Assembly (NCBI GenBank): GCA_029098225.1
Contig: JAQXNX010000010.1
Span: 365,721 to 429,720, forward strand
Reading direction: 5' to 3'
From: Spirochaetales bacterium
GTDB lineage: Bacteria > Spirochaetota > Spirochaetia > Treponematales > Treponemataceae
Length of the DNA stretch: 64,000 bases
The notes under the pieces are model-generated. The model saw only the letters and a program-made list of their open reading frames with translations. It searched no databases and had not been told where the DNA came from. Positions 6,732 to 15,764 of the stretch are shown piece by piece. A program made the translations under genes and the position numbers. Numbering within the stretch: position 1 is the stretch's first letter; every line of letters starts with the position of its first letter.

Positions 6732-9700
6732 TTCGAGCTCTCCTTTTTGTCATCATAATGTTCATTATGATTAATAAGATTCCCATCAAAATTAAGGTGA
6801 TTCCCTGAACTGCAAGTCCGTAACCTGAAGTGAAGAATCTTATCATCAAAATAAGTCCAAAATAAATTGTGCTGAGATTTGCGGTTTTTAATGAATCATT
6901 TTTATACGCAAGATAAAAATAATAAACGCAGAAAATCAAAAGCAGCGGGAACGTAATTGCAATAGACGCTTTATCAGAAATTTTTGAGAGTAAAAGAACT
7001 GCAGGCGGAAAGGCAAAAACTGCCGGGTTGAACAAAATCTTTTCTCTAATCAGCTGAACTAAAAGATAAACTGCAGTTGCTCCCGAAATAATCATGTAAG
7101 CTAAAATATAATAATTTAAGTACATTGGACGATAAGGCGAGTCAAAATTTGTTCTTAGTGCAGTGAAATAAAAAATCATAAATCCAGGAATCAGTGTTGA
7201 AAATACTTTGAGTACTTTTATGTCTTTTGTCTGTGCATAAAAATGAATGAGAATTATTACAAGCGTTACAAAGAACCAGATACTTACTGAAATATTATCT
7301 GAGTAACTTGCATTTGAAAGAGAAATTATGTAATAAACTGTTGCAATAATCAGATTTGCAATGTAGCTCTTTTTGTGGAATACAAATAAGAAAATGCAGG
7401 CTGCGAGCATATTCAAAATCATTAAAGTTTCTGAAGTAATTGACAGGACAGATTCTGTGCCTTTGCTAACAATCAATAAAATAACTGAAGCTAAGAAAAG
7501 ATTTATTACAATGTCTAAGTTTGTAATGAAATTTTTAAAATCCTTTTTTGCAAATATTGCGAAGTTTACAATTCCAAAAATTGCAGCGGGTGCAAAAGTC
7601 GCAATAATGTAATTTGCAATTTTTGAATTGATTAAATACTCGATGGCGTAAGAATTATTTACCATAATTGTAACTGTAAAAAGCAAAGCAAGGCTGAGTA
7701 TTCGTGAAATTATGAAAACTGTTTTTGAGCCTTCGCCGAGCGTAAATTTTTCTTTCCACAAAAATAATCCTGAAATAAATAATGCGGCAGTACAGAGAAT
7801 GAAAAGAATTTCTGAGTAACCTGAATTTGAATGCGAAATTAAATAATAAAGTGTTGAAAAAATCAGATTTGCAATATAACTCTTTTTGTTGCATACAATT
7901 AAGAAAATGCAGGCTGCGAGCATATTCAAAATCATTAAAGTTTCTGAAGTAATTGACAGGACAGATTCTGTGCCTTTACTTACAATTAATAAAATAACTG
8001 AAGCTAAGAAAAGATTTATTACAATGTCTAAGTTTGAAATAAAATTCTTAAAATCTTTTTTTGCAAATATTGCAAAGTTTACAATTCCAAAAATTGCAGC
8101 GGGTGCAAAAGTTGCAAGAATGTAATTTGCAATTTTTGAATTGATTAAATACTCGATGGCGTAAGAATTATTTACCATGATTGTAACTGTAAAAAGCAAA
8201 GCAAGACTGAGCATTCGTGAAATTATGAAAACTGTTTTTGAGCCTTCGCCGGTCGTAAATTTTTCTTTCCACAAAAATAATCCTGGAATGAATAATGCAG
8301 AAGTGCTGAGCATGAAAAGAATTGTTGTAAAATAATCTTTTGAAAAAAATGAATATATAAAATATAGAATTGAAAAAAGAACATAAAAAATGTATTCATA
8401 TTTTTTGAGTCTGATTATGTAAATGCAAGACATTATAAGAGTCAGCGCGGTGAAAAATCCAAGAATAAATAAAATGTTGCTTTGATAAAAAAGGTCTGCA
8501 GTACAGAATAAAACAGAAGGTATTGCAAGTGTGATGATAATATCTGCATTTAATAAAAAGGCTTTTACATTTTTTGCAGAAAAAATTCCGAACAACGCAA
8601 GTCCAGAAATTGCCAGTGGTGTAAATGCAAAGAATGTGAATTTATCAATTCCGCTGTTGTTGTATAAAATTGAAGCTGAAATATTTGCCATAATGCTTGT
8701 AATAAAATAAATGATTACGGCGACAATTCTTATGATAATCAAAAAGTTTTTATTATCTGAATTAAGTTCAAATTTATTTTTCCACAAGAAAAGTCCTGTT
8801 ATGAAGAACAGAAGCATGCAGACAAAATAGAAGATTGTGAAAATATCAGAATGCACGACAAGTTCAAGTAATAAATAAATTCCAGTGATTCCTGAATAAA
8901 TTAAGAATGAGTAATTTCCAAATTTTATTGAAATGATTAATGAATAGATGAACAGCAGAAAAGAAATTATTTTTACTGCAAGCTTAAGTACATCAATATT
9001 TTTTGAATTTGAAACTGCAATTAAAAATATTGTAAAAAGTAAGATGACTGGAATGTCCAGAATTGAAAGAAATTTTTTAGAATTATTTTTTATATATTTT
9101 CCAAAAAGTGCAAAAGAAAAAATCACTTGTGGAATAAAACACAAAACAATGTTGTATGGAATTTTTGATTCTTTGGTAAAACCATAATTTCCAAAAAATC
9201 CGCTCAGAAGTGTGATGAAAAATAAAATTCCCGTAACGGCTCTTGCTATAGGAATTATATAAATATTTTCTGATTTAGAAATAAATGTTTGTTTATATAA
9301 TGTTAATGCAAGCAAGAGAACAAAAATTTCTGAAGCTAGGTACATTATAGTTGGTGCATGTGCGCAAACAAATGATTTAATAAAAATCAGAATTATGCAG
9401 GAAAGAAAAGCCCATGTTCGGTTTTGATTTTTAAAGAAACTGATTATGAATAAAGCGCTTATGAAAATTAAAACAAGAGTTAGCGGCGAGGTGAAAATCA
9501 GATAACTTTTTAACGCATTTGTTTTTAATAAAATTTCTGAATTATCATAGAACAAAGAATTCAAGCAGAGGATAATCGGGGAAAGATAAATAAGATTGTC
9601 GAGCGAAAATTTTTCATTGCTTTTGAATTTTTTGAAAAGTGGAATTATAACACCTTCTGTAAAGAATCCCAAAATTATAATTCCAATCATTATGATTTCG

Positions 9701-10716
9701 GTTACATTCAGCGGAAGAGAAATGTAAAATCGCGGAATAATATTTGTAAGTGAAACAAGAGCTGCGAGCGGAAGAAGAACAGCGCCAATTTCGAATCGTC
9801 GTTCTTTTTGAAAAAAGAAAAATGCGGCAGATGAAAATGCTGAAACAATCAGCATAACTCGTACATTGTCCGGAATATTGATGAGAAGAATCCGCAAAAG
9901 GAAGATTACAATTCCATAAATATAAAGCGGAATGTATTTGACTTGATTTTTTCTAGCTGCAAAATACGTTGCTGCAAATAAAGGATATGCAAATGCAAAA
10001 CTGTTCGTTTTCCAGCTAAAACATATGAAAATCAGCGAGAACAACATTGAAAGGAAGAAAGTTGTGTATGCTGAAAAAAGATAAGTTATTAAGATTGCCG
10101 AAACCGTCCATAACAGCATAAAAGTTGTTGAACTGATCTGGAACTTAAATATTTGCGAAACAAACGCAACAATTCCGCCAAATAATAATGCCCAGAATAA
10201 AGAATAACTTTCGCGGATTTTTACAGATTCAGCGCGCCCGGTTTTTATAAGAATGAATCCGCCGGTTTGTGTCGCTACAAGAAGAAGTATGGCACTTACA
10301 GCTTTTGCAATTCTTGGAATTGCCGCCCAGTTATATGCAATAAGTGAAATAATTCCAAAAGAAATTAAAACTCCTGCAATAACAGAAAGAATTACAGAAA
10401 CAGATACTTTTGATTTCTTTTTTCTTTCAACAGGCTTAATAGTTTCTTGCTCAGATAAATTATAATTTGACTCCGGCTCTGTTATAGAAACTTTTTCTTG
10501 AGGAGCTGTTTCTATTGGAGCTTCGGTTTCTATGGACTTCTGTTGTTCAGTAATTGTTTCTTCCGTATAAACCGGAGTATTTGCAGGGTTTTCAATAAAA
10601 GACAGTTTTTTCTCGTAATAAGAAGTGAGCGATTCAGCAGCTTCTGCCGAAATTACATTTTTCTCTAATAGTTCAGGAATTTCTTTTTTAAACCATTTTA
10701 TGAAATATTCATCCAT
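6724..10716 (-). CDS. Giant DUF2157 membrane protein with internal duplications
   Basis: The 1330-residue product starts with a soluble region and a Glu/Pro/Thr-rich linker (about 50-95). The DUF2157 signature membrane segment (LIAYNWAAIPRIAKA) follows, then dozens of hydrophobic helices. Typical DUF2157 proteins are 300-450 residues; the excess comes from repeats. Two successive 171-residue units, each starting at FLWKEKFT, are nearly identical, and two earlier units (one with FLWKNKF) are diverged versions. The function is unknown. It is co-transcribed with the GDYXXLXY gene. TATAAT lies 7 nt from the ATG with no Shine-Dalgarno, suggesting a leaderless mRNA. Confidence 0.85.
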   Translation of the reverse strand: MDEYFIKWFKKEIPELLEKNVISAEAAESLTSYYEKKLSFIENPANTPVYTEETITEQQKSIETEAPIETAPQEKVSITEPESNYNLSEQETIKPVERKKKSKVSVSVILSVIAGVLISFGIISLIAYNWAAIPRIAKAVSAILLLVATQTGGFILIKTGRAESVKIRESYSLFWALLFGGIVAFVSQIFKFQISSTTFMLLWTVSAILITYLFSAYTTFFLSMLFSLIFICFSWKTNSFAFAYPLFAATYFAARKNQVKYIPLYIYGIVIFLLRILLINIPDNVRVMLIVSAFSSAAFFFFQKERRFEIGAVLLPLAALVSLTNIIPRFYISLPLNVTEIIMIGIIILGFFTEGVIIPLFKKFKSNEKFSLDNLIYLSPIILCLNSLFYDNSEILLKTNALKSYLIFTSPLTLVLIFISALFIISFFKNQNRTWAFLSCIILIFIKSFVCAHAPTIMYLASEIFVLLLALTLYKQTFISKSENIYIIPIARAVTGILFFITLLSGFFGNYGFTKESKIPYNIVLCFIPQVIFSFALFGKYIKNNSKKFLSILDIPVILLFTIFLIAVSNSKNIDVLKLAVKIISFLLFIYSLIISIKFGNYSFLIYSGITGIYLLLELVVHSDIFTIFYFVCMLLFFITGLFLWKNKFELNSDNKNFLIIIRIVAVIIYFITSIMANISASILYNNSGIDKFTFFAFTPLAISGLALFGIFSAKNVKAFLLNADIIITLAIPSVLFCTADLFYQSNILFILGFFTALTLIMSCIYIIRLKKYEYIFYVLFSILYFIYSFFSKDYFTTILFMLSTSALFIPGLFLWKEKFTTGEGSKTVFIISRMLSLALLFTVTIMVNNSYAIEYLINSKIANYILATFAPAAIFGIVNFAIFAKKDFKNFISNLDIVINLFLASVILLIVSKGTESVLSITSETLMILNMLAACIFLIVCNKKSYIANLIFSTLYYLISHSNSGYSEILFILCTAALFISGLFLWKEKFTLGEGSKTVFIISRILSLALLFTVTIMVNNSYAIEYLINSKIANYIIATFAPAAIFGIVNFAIFAKKDFKNFITNLDIVINLFLASVILLIVSKGTESVLSITSETLMILNMLAACIFLFVFHKKSYIANLIIATVYYIISLSNASYSDNISVSIWFFVTLVIILIHFYAQTKDIKVLKVFSTLIPGFMIFYFTALRTNFDSPYRPMYLNYYILAYMIISGATAVYLLVQLIREKILFNPAVFAFPPAVLLLSKISDKASIAITFPLLLIFCVYYFYLAYKNDSLKTANLSTIYFGLILMIRFFTSGYGLAVQGITLILMGILLIIMNIMMTKRRARND
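7320..8345 (-). repeat. Near-identical 513-bp tandem duplication inside the DUF2157 gene
   Basis: Two adjacent units with a 513-bp period (171 codons) match almost base for base; for example AAAATGC occurs at 7391 and 7904 in the same context. They share long runs encoding SKTVFIIS, LALLFTVTIMVNNSYAIE and NMLAACIFL. The edges are approximate because similarity fades near 7320-7345 and 8300-8345. Sequence identity this high implies a recent duplication or ongoing gene conversion. Confidence 0.9.
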
Positions 10717-10723
10717 GAGAATA

Positions 10724-10751
10724 ATTATAACATATATTTATTTATGGTCAA
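10724..10751 (-). promoter_or_regulatory. Promoter of the DUF2157 operon
   Basis: On the minus strand TTGACC (10751-10746), a 16-bp spacer and TATAAT (10729-10724). A start of transcription 7-8 bases after the -10 box falls on or next to the ATG at 10716. Confidence 0.65.
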
Positions 10752-10771
10752 TTTTTGAAAAACTAAGGCAT

Positions 10772-10795
10772 AAAAAAAGGCGACAGGAGGTCGCC
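10772..10795 (-). terminator. Distal terminator downstream of GMP synthase
   Basis: On the minus strand GGCGAC (10795-10790), a 5-nt loop and GTCGCC (10784-10779) are followed by seven T (10778-10772). It is the second of two similar terminators in tandem. Confidence 0.7.
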
Positions 10796-10893
10796 AATGT
10801 ATTTTAGGAAAATCAAATGCGCGAGCTTTTGCGAAGCAAAACTCGCCTAATTCAAATTGCCAGGAAGACAATTTTTAACAAAATGTGCCAAAA

Positions 10894-10919
10894 AAGTAAA
10901 AGGCGACAAGGAAGTCGCC
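10894..10919 (-). terminator. Proximal terminator downstream of GMP synthase
   Basis: On the minus strand GGCGAC (10919-10914), a 6-nt loop and GTCGCC (10907-10902) are followed by TTTTACTTTTTT. It lies about 85 bp after the guaA stop. Confidence 0.75.
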
Positions 10920-11001
10920 CATGTATTTTAGGAGAATAAAATGTGCGAGCTTTTGCGAAGCAAAACTCGCTAAATTGATTTTGCAGGGATGCAAAATCAA
11001 T

Positions 11002-12891
11002 TTACTCCCATCCAAATGTTGCAGGGGGTTTGTTTGTTGCGTCAAAATATAGTGCATCTACAAATGGAAGCTCTGCAATTTTGTGAACAATTGTTTCAAG
11101 TAAGTCTTTTGGCCACATTGCGAAACGTGCTGTCATAACGTCTTCGGAAATTACCGGGCGCAGAACAAAGGTTGCCCTGTCTGCAGCACTTGCGTATGGT
11201 AAATCTATTGTCAGATGCTGGAAAATTTTGTCGTACCAGCCGCTTTTGTGAAGTTCTGTTAAAACAATATTATCAACCTCGCGAAGCTGGTCTAAACGGC
11301 GGCGGTCACAGTAGCCTTCCTGAATTTTAAGATCATCGTCTGAAAGATCTGGCTTCTGGTAGAGTTTAATACAGGTTCGGTTAATATATTTTGCGCTGTT
11401 TGTAATTGTTGAAGAGCAATCTTCAATTTTTTCACGCTTATCTGGAAAGTGGTAAAAGCCATTTCCTTCATCGCGGAATGTAAGCAGGGCAGGGAATCGG
11501 TAAGTTCTAAAGTCTCCCTGAACACCAACCGAACGAACCGGTAGAATACTGCGCTTTAAATTTGCAGTACATTTTGGGCAGAACATATCAAGTTTAATTT
11601 CATCTAGTTCTTTCTGTGCGAGTTTGAGCTCTTCAGCATCTTTTGGATTTTCTTTTCCATCATTACAAAGTACGTTAATAGAAAGTCCAGGGCCTGGGAA
11701 TGGATGACGCATAACAAGCTCATCTGGAAGTCCAAGCTTTTTACCGATTGCACGAACTTCGTCCTTATACAAATCGCGGATTGGCTCAATAATCAAGCCT
11801 TTTGCAATAAGTTCCTGAATTCCTGCAACCCGGTTATGATGAGTTTTAATAGTGTGAGAATTTTTTGTTCCACCCGATTCAATAATATCCGGGTATAAGG
11901 TTCCCTGTGCTAAAAGCCAGCTGTCGTCCAGATTCTGGCGGGCTGTTACATCGTTGCGAACAGTAATAAAATTTTCTCCAACGGCCATTCTTTTTTTCTG
12001 AGGATCTGTAAGGCCTGCAATAGCCTTCAAAAAACTTTCGCTGGCATCTTCTACAATAAAGTTTGTAAAACCAAACTTGCGGTAAGCCGCAGCAACATTT
12101 GCCGATTCATTTTTGCGCATAAAGCCGTTATCAATGTGCAGACCAAGAACGCGGTCCTGACCAAGGGCTTTATTTAAAAGGGCAAATGTAATTGTAGAAT
12201 CAACTCCGCCACTAAGGAACAAAAGTACGTTACGACCATCAGCTTCTTTTTTGATATTTTCAAGAATTACGTTTAATACGGTATCCTGATCCCAGTTTTT
12301 TTCCATTCCGCAATAATCTGCAAAGTTCTGGAAAATCTGATTTCCGCAAGGAGTGTCTTTAACTTCGCAGTGAAACTGCAGACTAAAGCGGCGTTTTGCA
12401 AGATTTTGAGTAGCGGCATAAGGACAATCTTTTGTAAAACCAACAAGTTCAAAACCTTCACCCATTGTAAATACTGTGTCCTGATGGCTCATCCAAACCT
12501 GCTGTTCACCTTCTATTCCCTTAAAAAGAGGACATTTAGAAGAAGCTCCACCCATACCATCTGCAAATTTTAATGTTGCAAAGCCGAATTCTCCAACATC
12601 ACCTTTTCCAACTTTTCCATTGTAGCCAAGCTGAACAATATAGTGACCGTAGCAAAGTCCAAGAATAGGAATATCAAGATTTAAAATTTCAGAATTAAAT
12701 TCAGGAGTCTTTTCATCATAAACCGAAGAAGGTCCTCCAGAAAAAACAATGCCCTTTGCATCAGCTAAGGTAGAAATGTCTGCTGAAGGAAGGGCAATTT
12801 CAGAATAGTAGCCGAGCATACGAAAACGCTTGGCAATTAAATGTGCATATTGTGAACCAAAATCTAAAACAATGATTTTATCCCTAGACAT
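11002..12891 (-). CDS. guaA: GMP synthase (glutamine-hydrolysing), long form
   Basis: The 629-residue enzyme converts XMP to GMP with ATP and glutamine. The N-terminal class I amidotransferase has nucleophile Cys80 in GLCYGHY, and its His and Glu lie in FHCEV. The ATP pyrophosphatase domain has the P-loop LSGGVDSTI, followed by HPFPGPGLSINVL and the C-terminal KPPAT...WE end. It is about 100 residues longer than usual bacterial GuaA because of an insertion with a CPKC motif in the dimerisation region, as in long eukaryote-type GMP synthases. AGGA lies about 9 bp before the ATG. Two tandem terminators follow. The 145-bp upstream gap holds ATTGTC-tac-GACAAT (12956-12970) but no recognisable purine riboswitch. 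Confidence 0.93.
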   Translation of the reverse strand: MSRDKIIVLDFGSQYAHLIAKRFRMLGYYSEIALPSADISTLADAKGIVFSGGPSSVYDEKTPEFNSEILNLDIPILGLCYGHYIVQLGYNGKVGKGDVGEFGFATLKFADGMGGASSKCPLFKGIEGEQQVWMSHQDTVFTMGEGFELVGFTKDCPYAATQNLAKRRFSLQFHCEVKDTPCGNQIFQNFADYCGMEKNWDQDTVLNVILENIKKEADGRNVLLFLSGGVDSTITFALLNKALGQDRVLGLHIDNGFMRKNESANVAAAYRKFGFTNFIVEDASESFLKAIAGLTDPQKKRMAVGENFITVRNDVTARQNLDDSWLLAQGTLYPDIIESGGTKNSHTIKTHHNRVAGIQELIAKGLIIEPIRDLYKDEVRAIGKKLGLPDELVMRHPFPGPGLSINVLCNDGKENPKDAEELKLAQKELDEIKLDMFCPKCTANLKRSILPVRSVGVQGDFRTYRFPALLTFRDEGNGFYHFPDKREKIEDCSSTITNSAKYINRTCIKLYQKPDLSDDDLKIQEGYCDRRRLDQLREVDNIVLTELHKSGWYDKIFQHLTIDLPYASAADRATFVLRPVISEDVMTARFAMWPKDLLETIVHKIAELPFVDALYFDATNKPPATFGWE

Positions 12892-13036
12892 AAAGAAAAT
12901 CCTGAAAATTGATACGTGAGTTCTGGCAGCTTTTTGACAAAACTCCTTAAATAATATTGTCTACGACAATGATACGACATTATATCGAGTTGCGGAGGAA
13001 AATGGAATATCAGAAAAATAGTTTAAAAATTGATTA

Positions 13037-14467
13037 TCAGATACGCAGATTATCGTGATATCTCTGCCACCATTCTAATTCTTCGGCATTTGTTGAAGCT
13101 TCGGCAGTTTTAAAATCCTGATCAATTATTGTAATAATTGGTTTTAAACGGATTACTGCATCTGCAATGCAAGGTTCAAAATGGTGACCCTTTGATTTTT
13201 CAAAAACCTGCATAGCATCATCAACATTTATTGCTTCCTTATAAAGACGCTGACTTACCAGGGCATCCAGAACATCAGCTGCGGCCATAATTCTTGCAGA
13301 AAGAGGAATTTCAAATTTGGAAATTCCTTCAGGATAGCCTGAACCATCCCATTTTTCGTGATGACTGTAAGCCATTTCTATTGCAATTTTATTAAAATCA
13401 CCGTTTTCTATTTTTGGCAAAAACTCCAGAAGCTTTTTACCTTCGGTCGGATGGCTTTTCATAATTTCAAATTCTTCTGGTGTAAATTTTCCAAGCTTAT
13501 TTAAAACACCTTCCGGAACATGAAGCTTTCCTATATCGTGCAAAAATGCTGCCGTAGAAAGAAGTTTTATTTTTTCATCTGTAAGTTCTTCTACATAGTC
13601 TCCACCGGCAACAAGTTCTTTACAAATTATTTCAACATATTTTTGTGTATGAATAACATGACGGCCTGTAAACAAATCATGTGAACCAAGACACTGCGCA
13701 ACAAAATTAATAATTCTGTATTGAGTATCAAGAAGATTTTTATTTTTTTCTTCAAGTTCTTTGTTTAAAGAAACAATAAATTCATTTCTGTCCTGAAGCT
13801 TTAAGTAAGAATAATCTCGCTCTGTATTTGCTTTTACAAGATTCTGCAAAGTTTTATGAGTTCTTCGGGTCATAAAACCAGAAATAAGGAAAACGAAAAT
13901 GAATTCTACGGTAACACCTATAGAATGAGAAATGAACCATTGCAGAGGAGTTTCTGGAGTTGTTGTGTATACAATTCTCTGATTAATAGTTCTTGAGCGA
14001 ATCCAGAAAACTCCCATCATAGAAAGATAGGTTATAATGCAGGTTATATTTGTAAGTCTTCTATTGTAGTAAAGACAGCTTATAAATGGCGCAAAACAAT
14101 AAGCAATGGAAATATTAATTATATTTTTTATTCCAAGAATGTTTACAAAGAAAATGCAGACCAGAATTTCCAGATACATGCATATAATCTGACCCTTTTT
14201 GTATTTATTCAAAATTAAAAAAACAGTTGAAAATCCAAAGCAGTAGGAAAATATAAAAATTGAATATAAATGAGGAACGACCCATACTCCAAGCAGGGGC
14301 ATAATGACAAATGTGATTGGAACAATTGAGGAACATAATATAATTTTAGCGACAATGCTGTTTATGTTTACAACATTCTCATTAAAAAATGATTCGTCGT
14401 TGGATAACAAGAAAAGAGCTCCTTTTTTGATAGACTGATTATCGGCAGATTTGTGTAAAATCTGCAT
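13037..14467 (-). CDS. Membrane HD-GYP c-di-GMP phosphodiesterase
   Basis: The 476-residue protein has about six hydrophobic helices between residues 35 and 200, a short coiled coil, then an HD-GYP domain. FLHDIGKLHVP has the metal-binding His310-Asp311, and HHEKWDGSGYPEG has the complete GYP motif. HD-GYP enzymes hydrolyse c-di-GMP to GMP, and the intact motifs suggest activity. The gene follows the SBP-like lipoprotein gene by 12 bp, so the lipoprotein may supply the signal sensed by the membrane domain. An AAGAAGAG ribosome binding site lies before the ATG. Confidence 0.88.
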   Translation of the reverse strand: MQILHKSADNQSIKKGALFLLSNDESFFNENVVNINSIVAKIILCSSIVPITFVIMPLLGVWVVPHLYSIFIFSYCFGFSTVFLILNKYKKGQIICMYLEILVCIFFVNILGIKNIINISIAYCFAPFISCLYYNRRLTNITCIITYLSMMGVFWIRSRTINQRIVYTTTPETPLQWFISHSIGVTVEFIFVFLISGFMTRRTHKTLQNLVKANTERDYSYLKLQDRNEFIVSLNKELEEKNKNLLDTQYRIINFVAQCLGSHDLFTGRHVIHTQKYVEIICKELVAGGDYVEELTDEKIKLLSTAAFLHDIGKLHVPEGVLNKLGKFTPEEFEIMKSHPTEGKKLLEFLPKIENGDFNKIAIEMAYSHHEKWDGSGYPEGISKFEIPLSARIMAAADVLDALVSQRLYKEAINVDDAMQVFEKSKGHHFEPCIADAVIRLKPIITIIDQDFKTAEASTNAEELEWWQRYHDNLRI

Positions 14468-14479
14468 AGAAAACTCTTC

Positions 14480-15706
14480 TTATTCTTCTAAAAGATTTCT
14501 TAAGGCTTTTGCTGTATACTCCAGAGCTTTTGCTTCAGGCAGCGCATTTGTCAATGGCGGTAACGGTCCGGAAGAAGCTGTAATCCAAAATCTTACATCG
14601 TCTGCCTGATGATCTGCTGTAGCACAAGATTTTTGAACAGGAGCAAGCCCTGTTGCAGTACTTATTTGTGTCTGGTCGGTGTTGCATATTTTAGATATGA
14701 GCGAAAGAGATTCTTCGGAATCAGAAAGTGGAATAATGCAGAATTCCTGCGCAGTAAATTTTCTCTGCGCATTTGCACTTACAGGAGGATAATAAATGCT
14801 TCTGTAATTTCCAATAACTTCCGGATTAATTTTTCTGTGTGCACTCAAAGTAGAAAATAGAATTCCACAAAGGCTATAATCTGCATAAAAAATTGAATCA
14901 TTTGAATTCAGCGAAAAAACAGGGCTGGTAATTACACCATTTTGTTTGTTCATCATTCGTCTTAACTGGAAAATTGCTTCCTGAGCACCTTTGTCTTCTG
15001 TTAATAATTTATCAATTTCTTTTAAAGCTTCGCTGCCGTTTGCCCTGTAATTTTTAAATGCCTTATAAACAGAATTATAGAAATCTTCAAAGGTTTCATA
15101 ATCTGTAAAAACTTCAATCAGCTGACCAAAAATATCCAGCAGCTCTTTATCGCTTTTGTATGCAAAAACTAAAGGTGTGTCAAAAACAGATTTTTCTTCA
15201 TTTGCAACTTGAATTAAATCATTCCATAAATTCAATTCTTTTACAGAAGTATTTTTGTATGCAGCAAAATTTATATCTATCTGGCACATGTCAAAAATAA
15301 AAGGAATTCTATAAATATTATTTCCGTCGCGTTTGATTGAGGAAATTACAGAAATAGGCATTCCGGAAAGATATTGTGCTGAAACTTTTTGAACAAGATT
15401 ATTTGATTCAGAAAATTCTTTAACGTCTTCATCTGTTTGTGCAAAAATCATGCTTACATTTTTAAGTTCTTTTTTTAATTCTTTAGTTTGTTCAGAAATA
15501 GGAATTGAATTATCAATGACTACATAATTTACAATTGTGTTTTCGTTTTGAGAAATTACATATTTTGTTATTTCAGTTTGAATTTCTTCCGGAACGTTAT
15601 AAAAGGCAATGTCCAGCGATTTACTATTATTTTTATGACAGGCTGTAAAAATACATGCGAAAATACTGAATAAAAAAAAGATTACAAAATATTTAATTTT
15701 CTTCAT
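14480..15706 (-). CDS. Extracellular solute-binding-protein-like lipoprotein
   Basis: The 408-residue protein has a lipoprotein signal ending FTAC with Cys23 as the lipidated residue. The mature part looks like a type 1 family periplasmic binding protein: a beta-strand LDIAFYNVP, helices rich in Lys/Glu, a hinge region IYRIPFIFDMCQIDIN, and a C-terminal aromatic- and proline-rich end. No permease or ATPase gene is adjacent; instead an HD-GYP membrane protein follows in the operon. That favours a sensory rather than transport role, by inference. Substrate unknown. Confidence 0.7.
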   Translation of the reverse strand: MKKIKYFVIFFLFSIFACIFTACHKNNSKSLDIAFYNVPEEIQTEITKYVISQNENTIVNYVVIDNSIPISEQTKELKKELKNVSMIFAQTDEDVKEFSESNNLVQKVSAQYLSGMPISVISSIKRDGNNIYRIPFIFDMCQIDINFAAYKNTSVKELNLWNDLIQVANEEKSVFDTPLVFAYKSDKELLDIFGQLIEVFTDYETFEDFYNSVYKAFKNYRANGSEALKEIDKLLTEDKGAQEAIFQLRRMMNKQNGVITSPVFSLNSNDSIFYADYSLCGILFSTLSAHRKINPEVIGNYRSIYYPPVSANAQRKFTAQEFCIIPLSDSEESLSLISKICNTDQTQISTATGLAPVQKSCATADHQADDVRFWITASSGPLPPLTNALPEAKALEYTAKALRNLLEE

Positions 15707-15712
15707 ATAAAA

Positions 15713-15741
15713 AGCGTACTCGAATTTTGTGCAATAATCAA
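15713..15741 (-). promoter_or_regulatory. Promoter of the SBP-like / HD-GYP operon
   Basis: Minus strand TTGATT (15741-15736), a 17-bp spacer and TACGCT (15718-15713), 6 nt before the ATG. The -10 box is weak but the spacing matches the other close-set promoters in this window. Confidence 0.4.
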
Positions 15742-15757
15742 GATTTCAAGTTATAAT
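15727..15757 (+). promoter_or_regulatory. Promoter of the RsbU-like operon
   Basis: TATAAT (15752-15757) lies 7 nt before the ATG at 15765. The best -35 match is TTGTGC (15727-15732) with a long 19-bp spacer. No Shine-Dalgarno is present in the 7-nt leader. Confidence 0.5.
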
Positions 15758-15764
15758 AATAGTT

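Larger units (their letters stand above)
10772..10973. repeat. Tandem two-hairpin elements (two copies)
   Basis: Copy 1 (10772-10850) and copy 2 (10894-10973) each contain a GGCGAC/GTCGCC hairpin, then TGTATTTTAGGA, then a long hairpin GCGAGCTTTTGC-gaa-GCAAAACTCGC (10821-10846 and 10945-10970). On the + strand copy 2 reads TAGGAG followed by a 10-codon frame ATGTGC...TAA (10941-10973) that spans the hairpin. On the minus strand the first hairpin serves as terminator. The two copies differ at only a few bases. Confidence 0.75.

Noticed and set aside
7373..8125. Two nearly identical 79-codon + strand frames (7373-7612 and 7886-8125)
   Set aside because: They are antisense shadows of the duplicated units of the DUF2157 gene.
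12892..13036. Purine riboswitch upstream of guaA
   Set aside because: The conserved purine aptamer junction sequences are absent; only a short ATTGTC/GACAAT inverted repeat is present.
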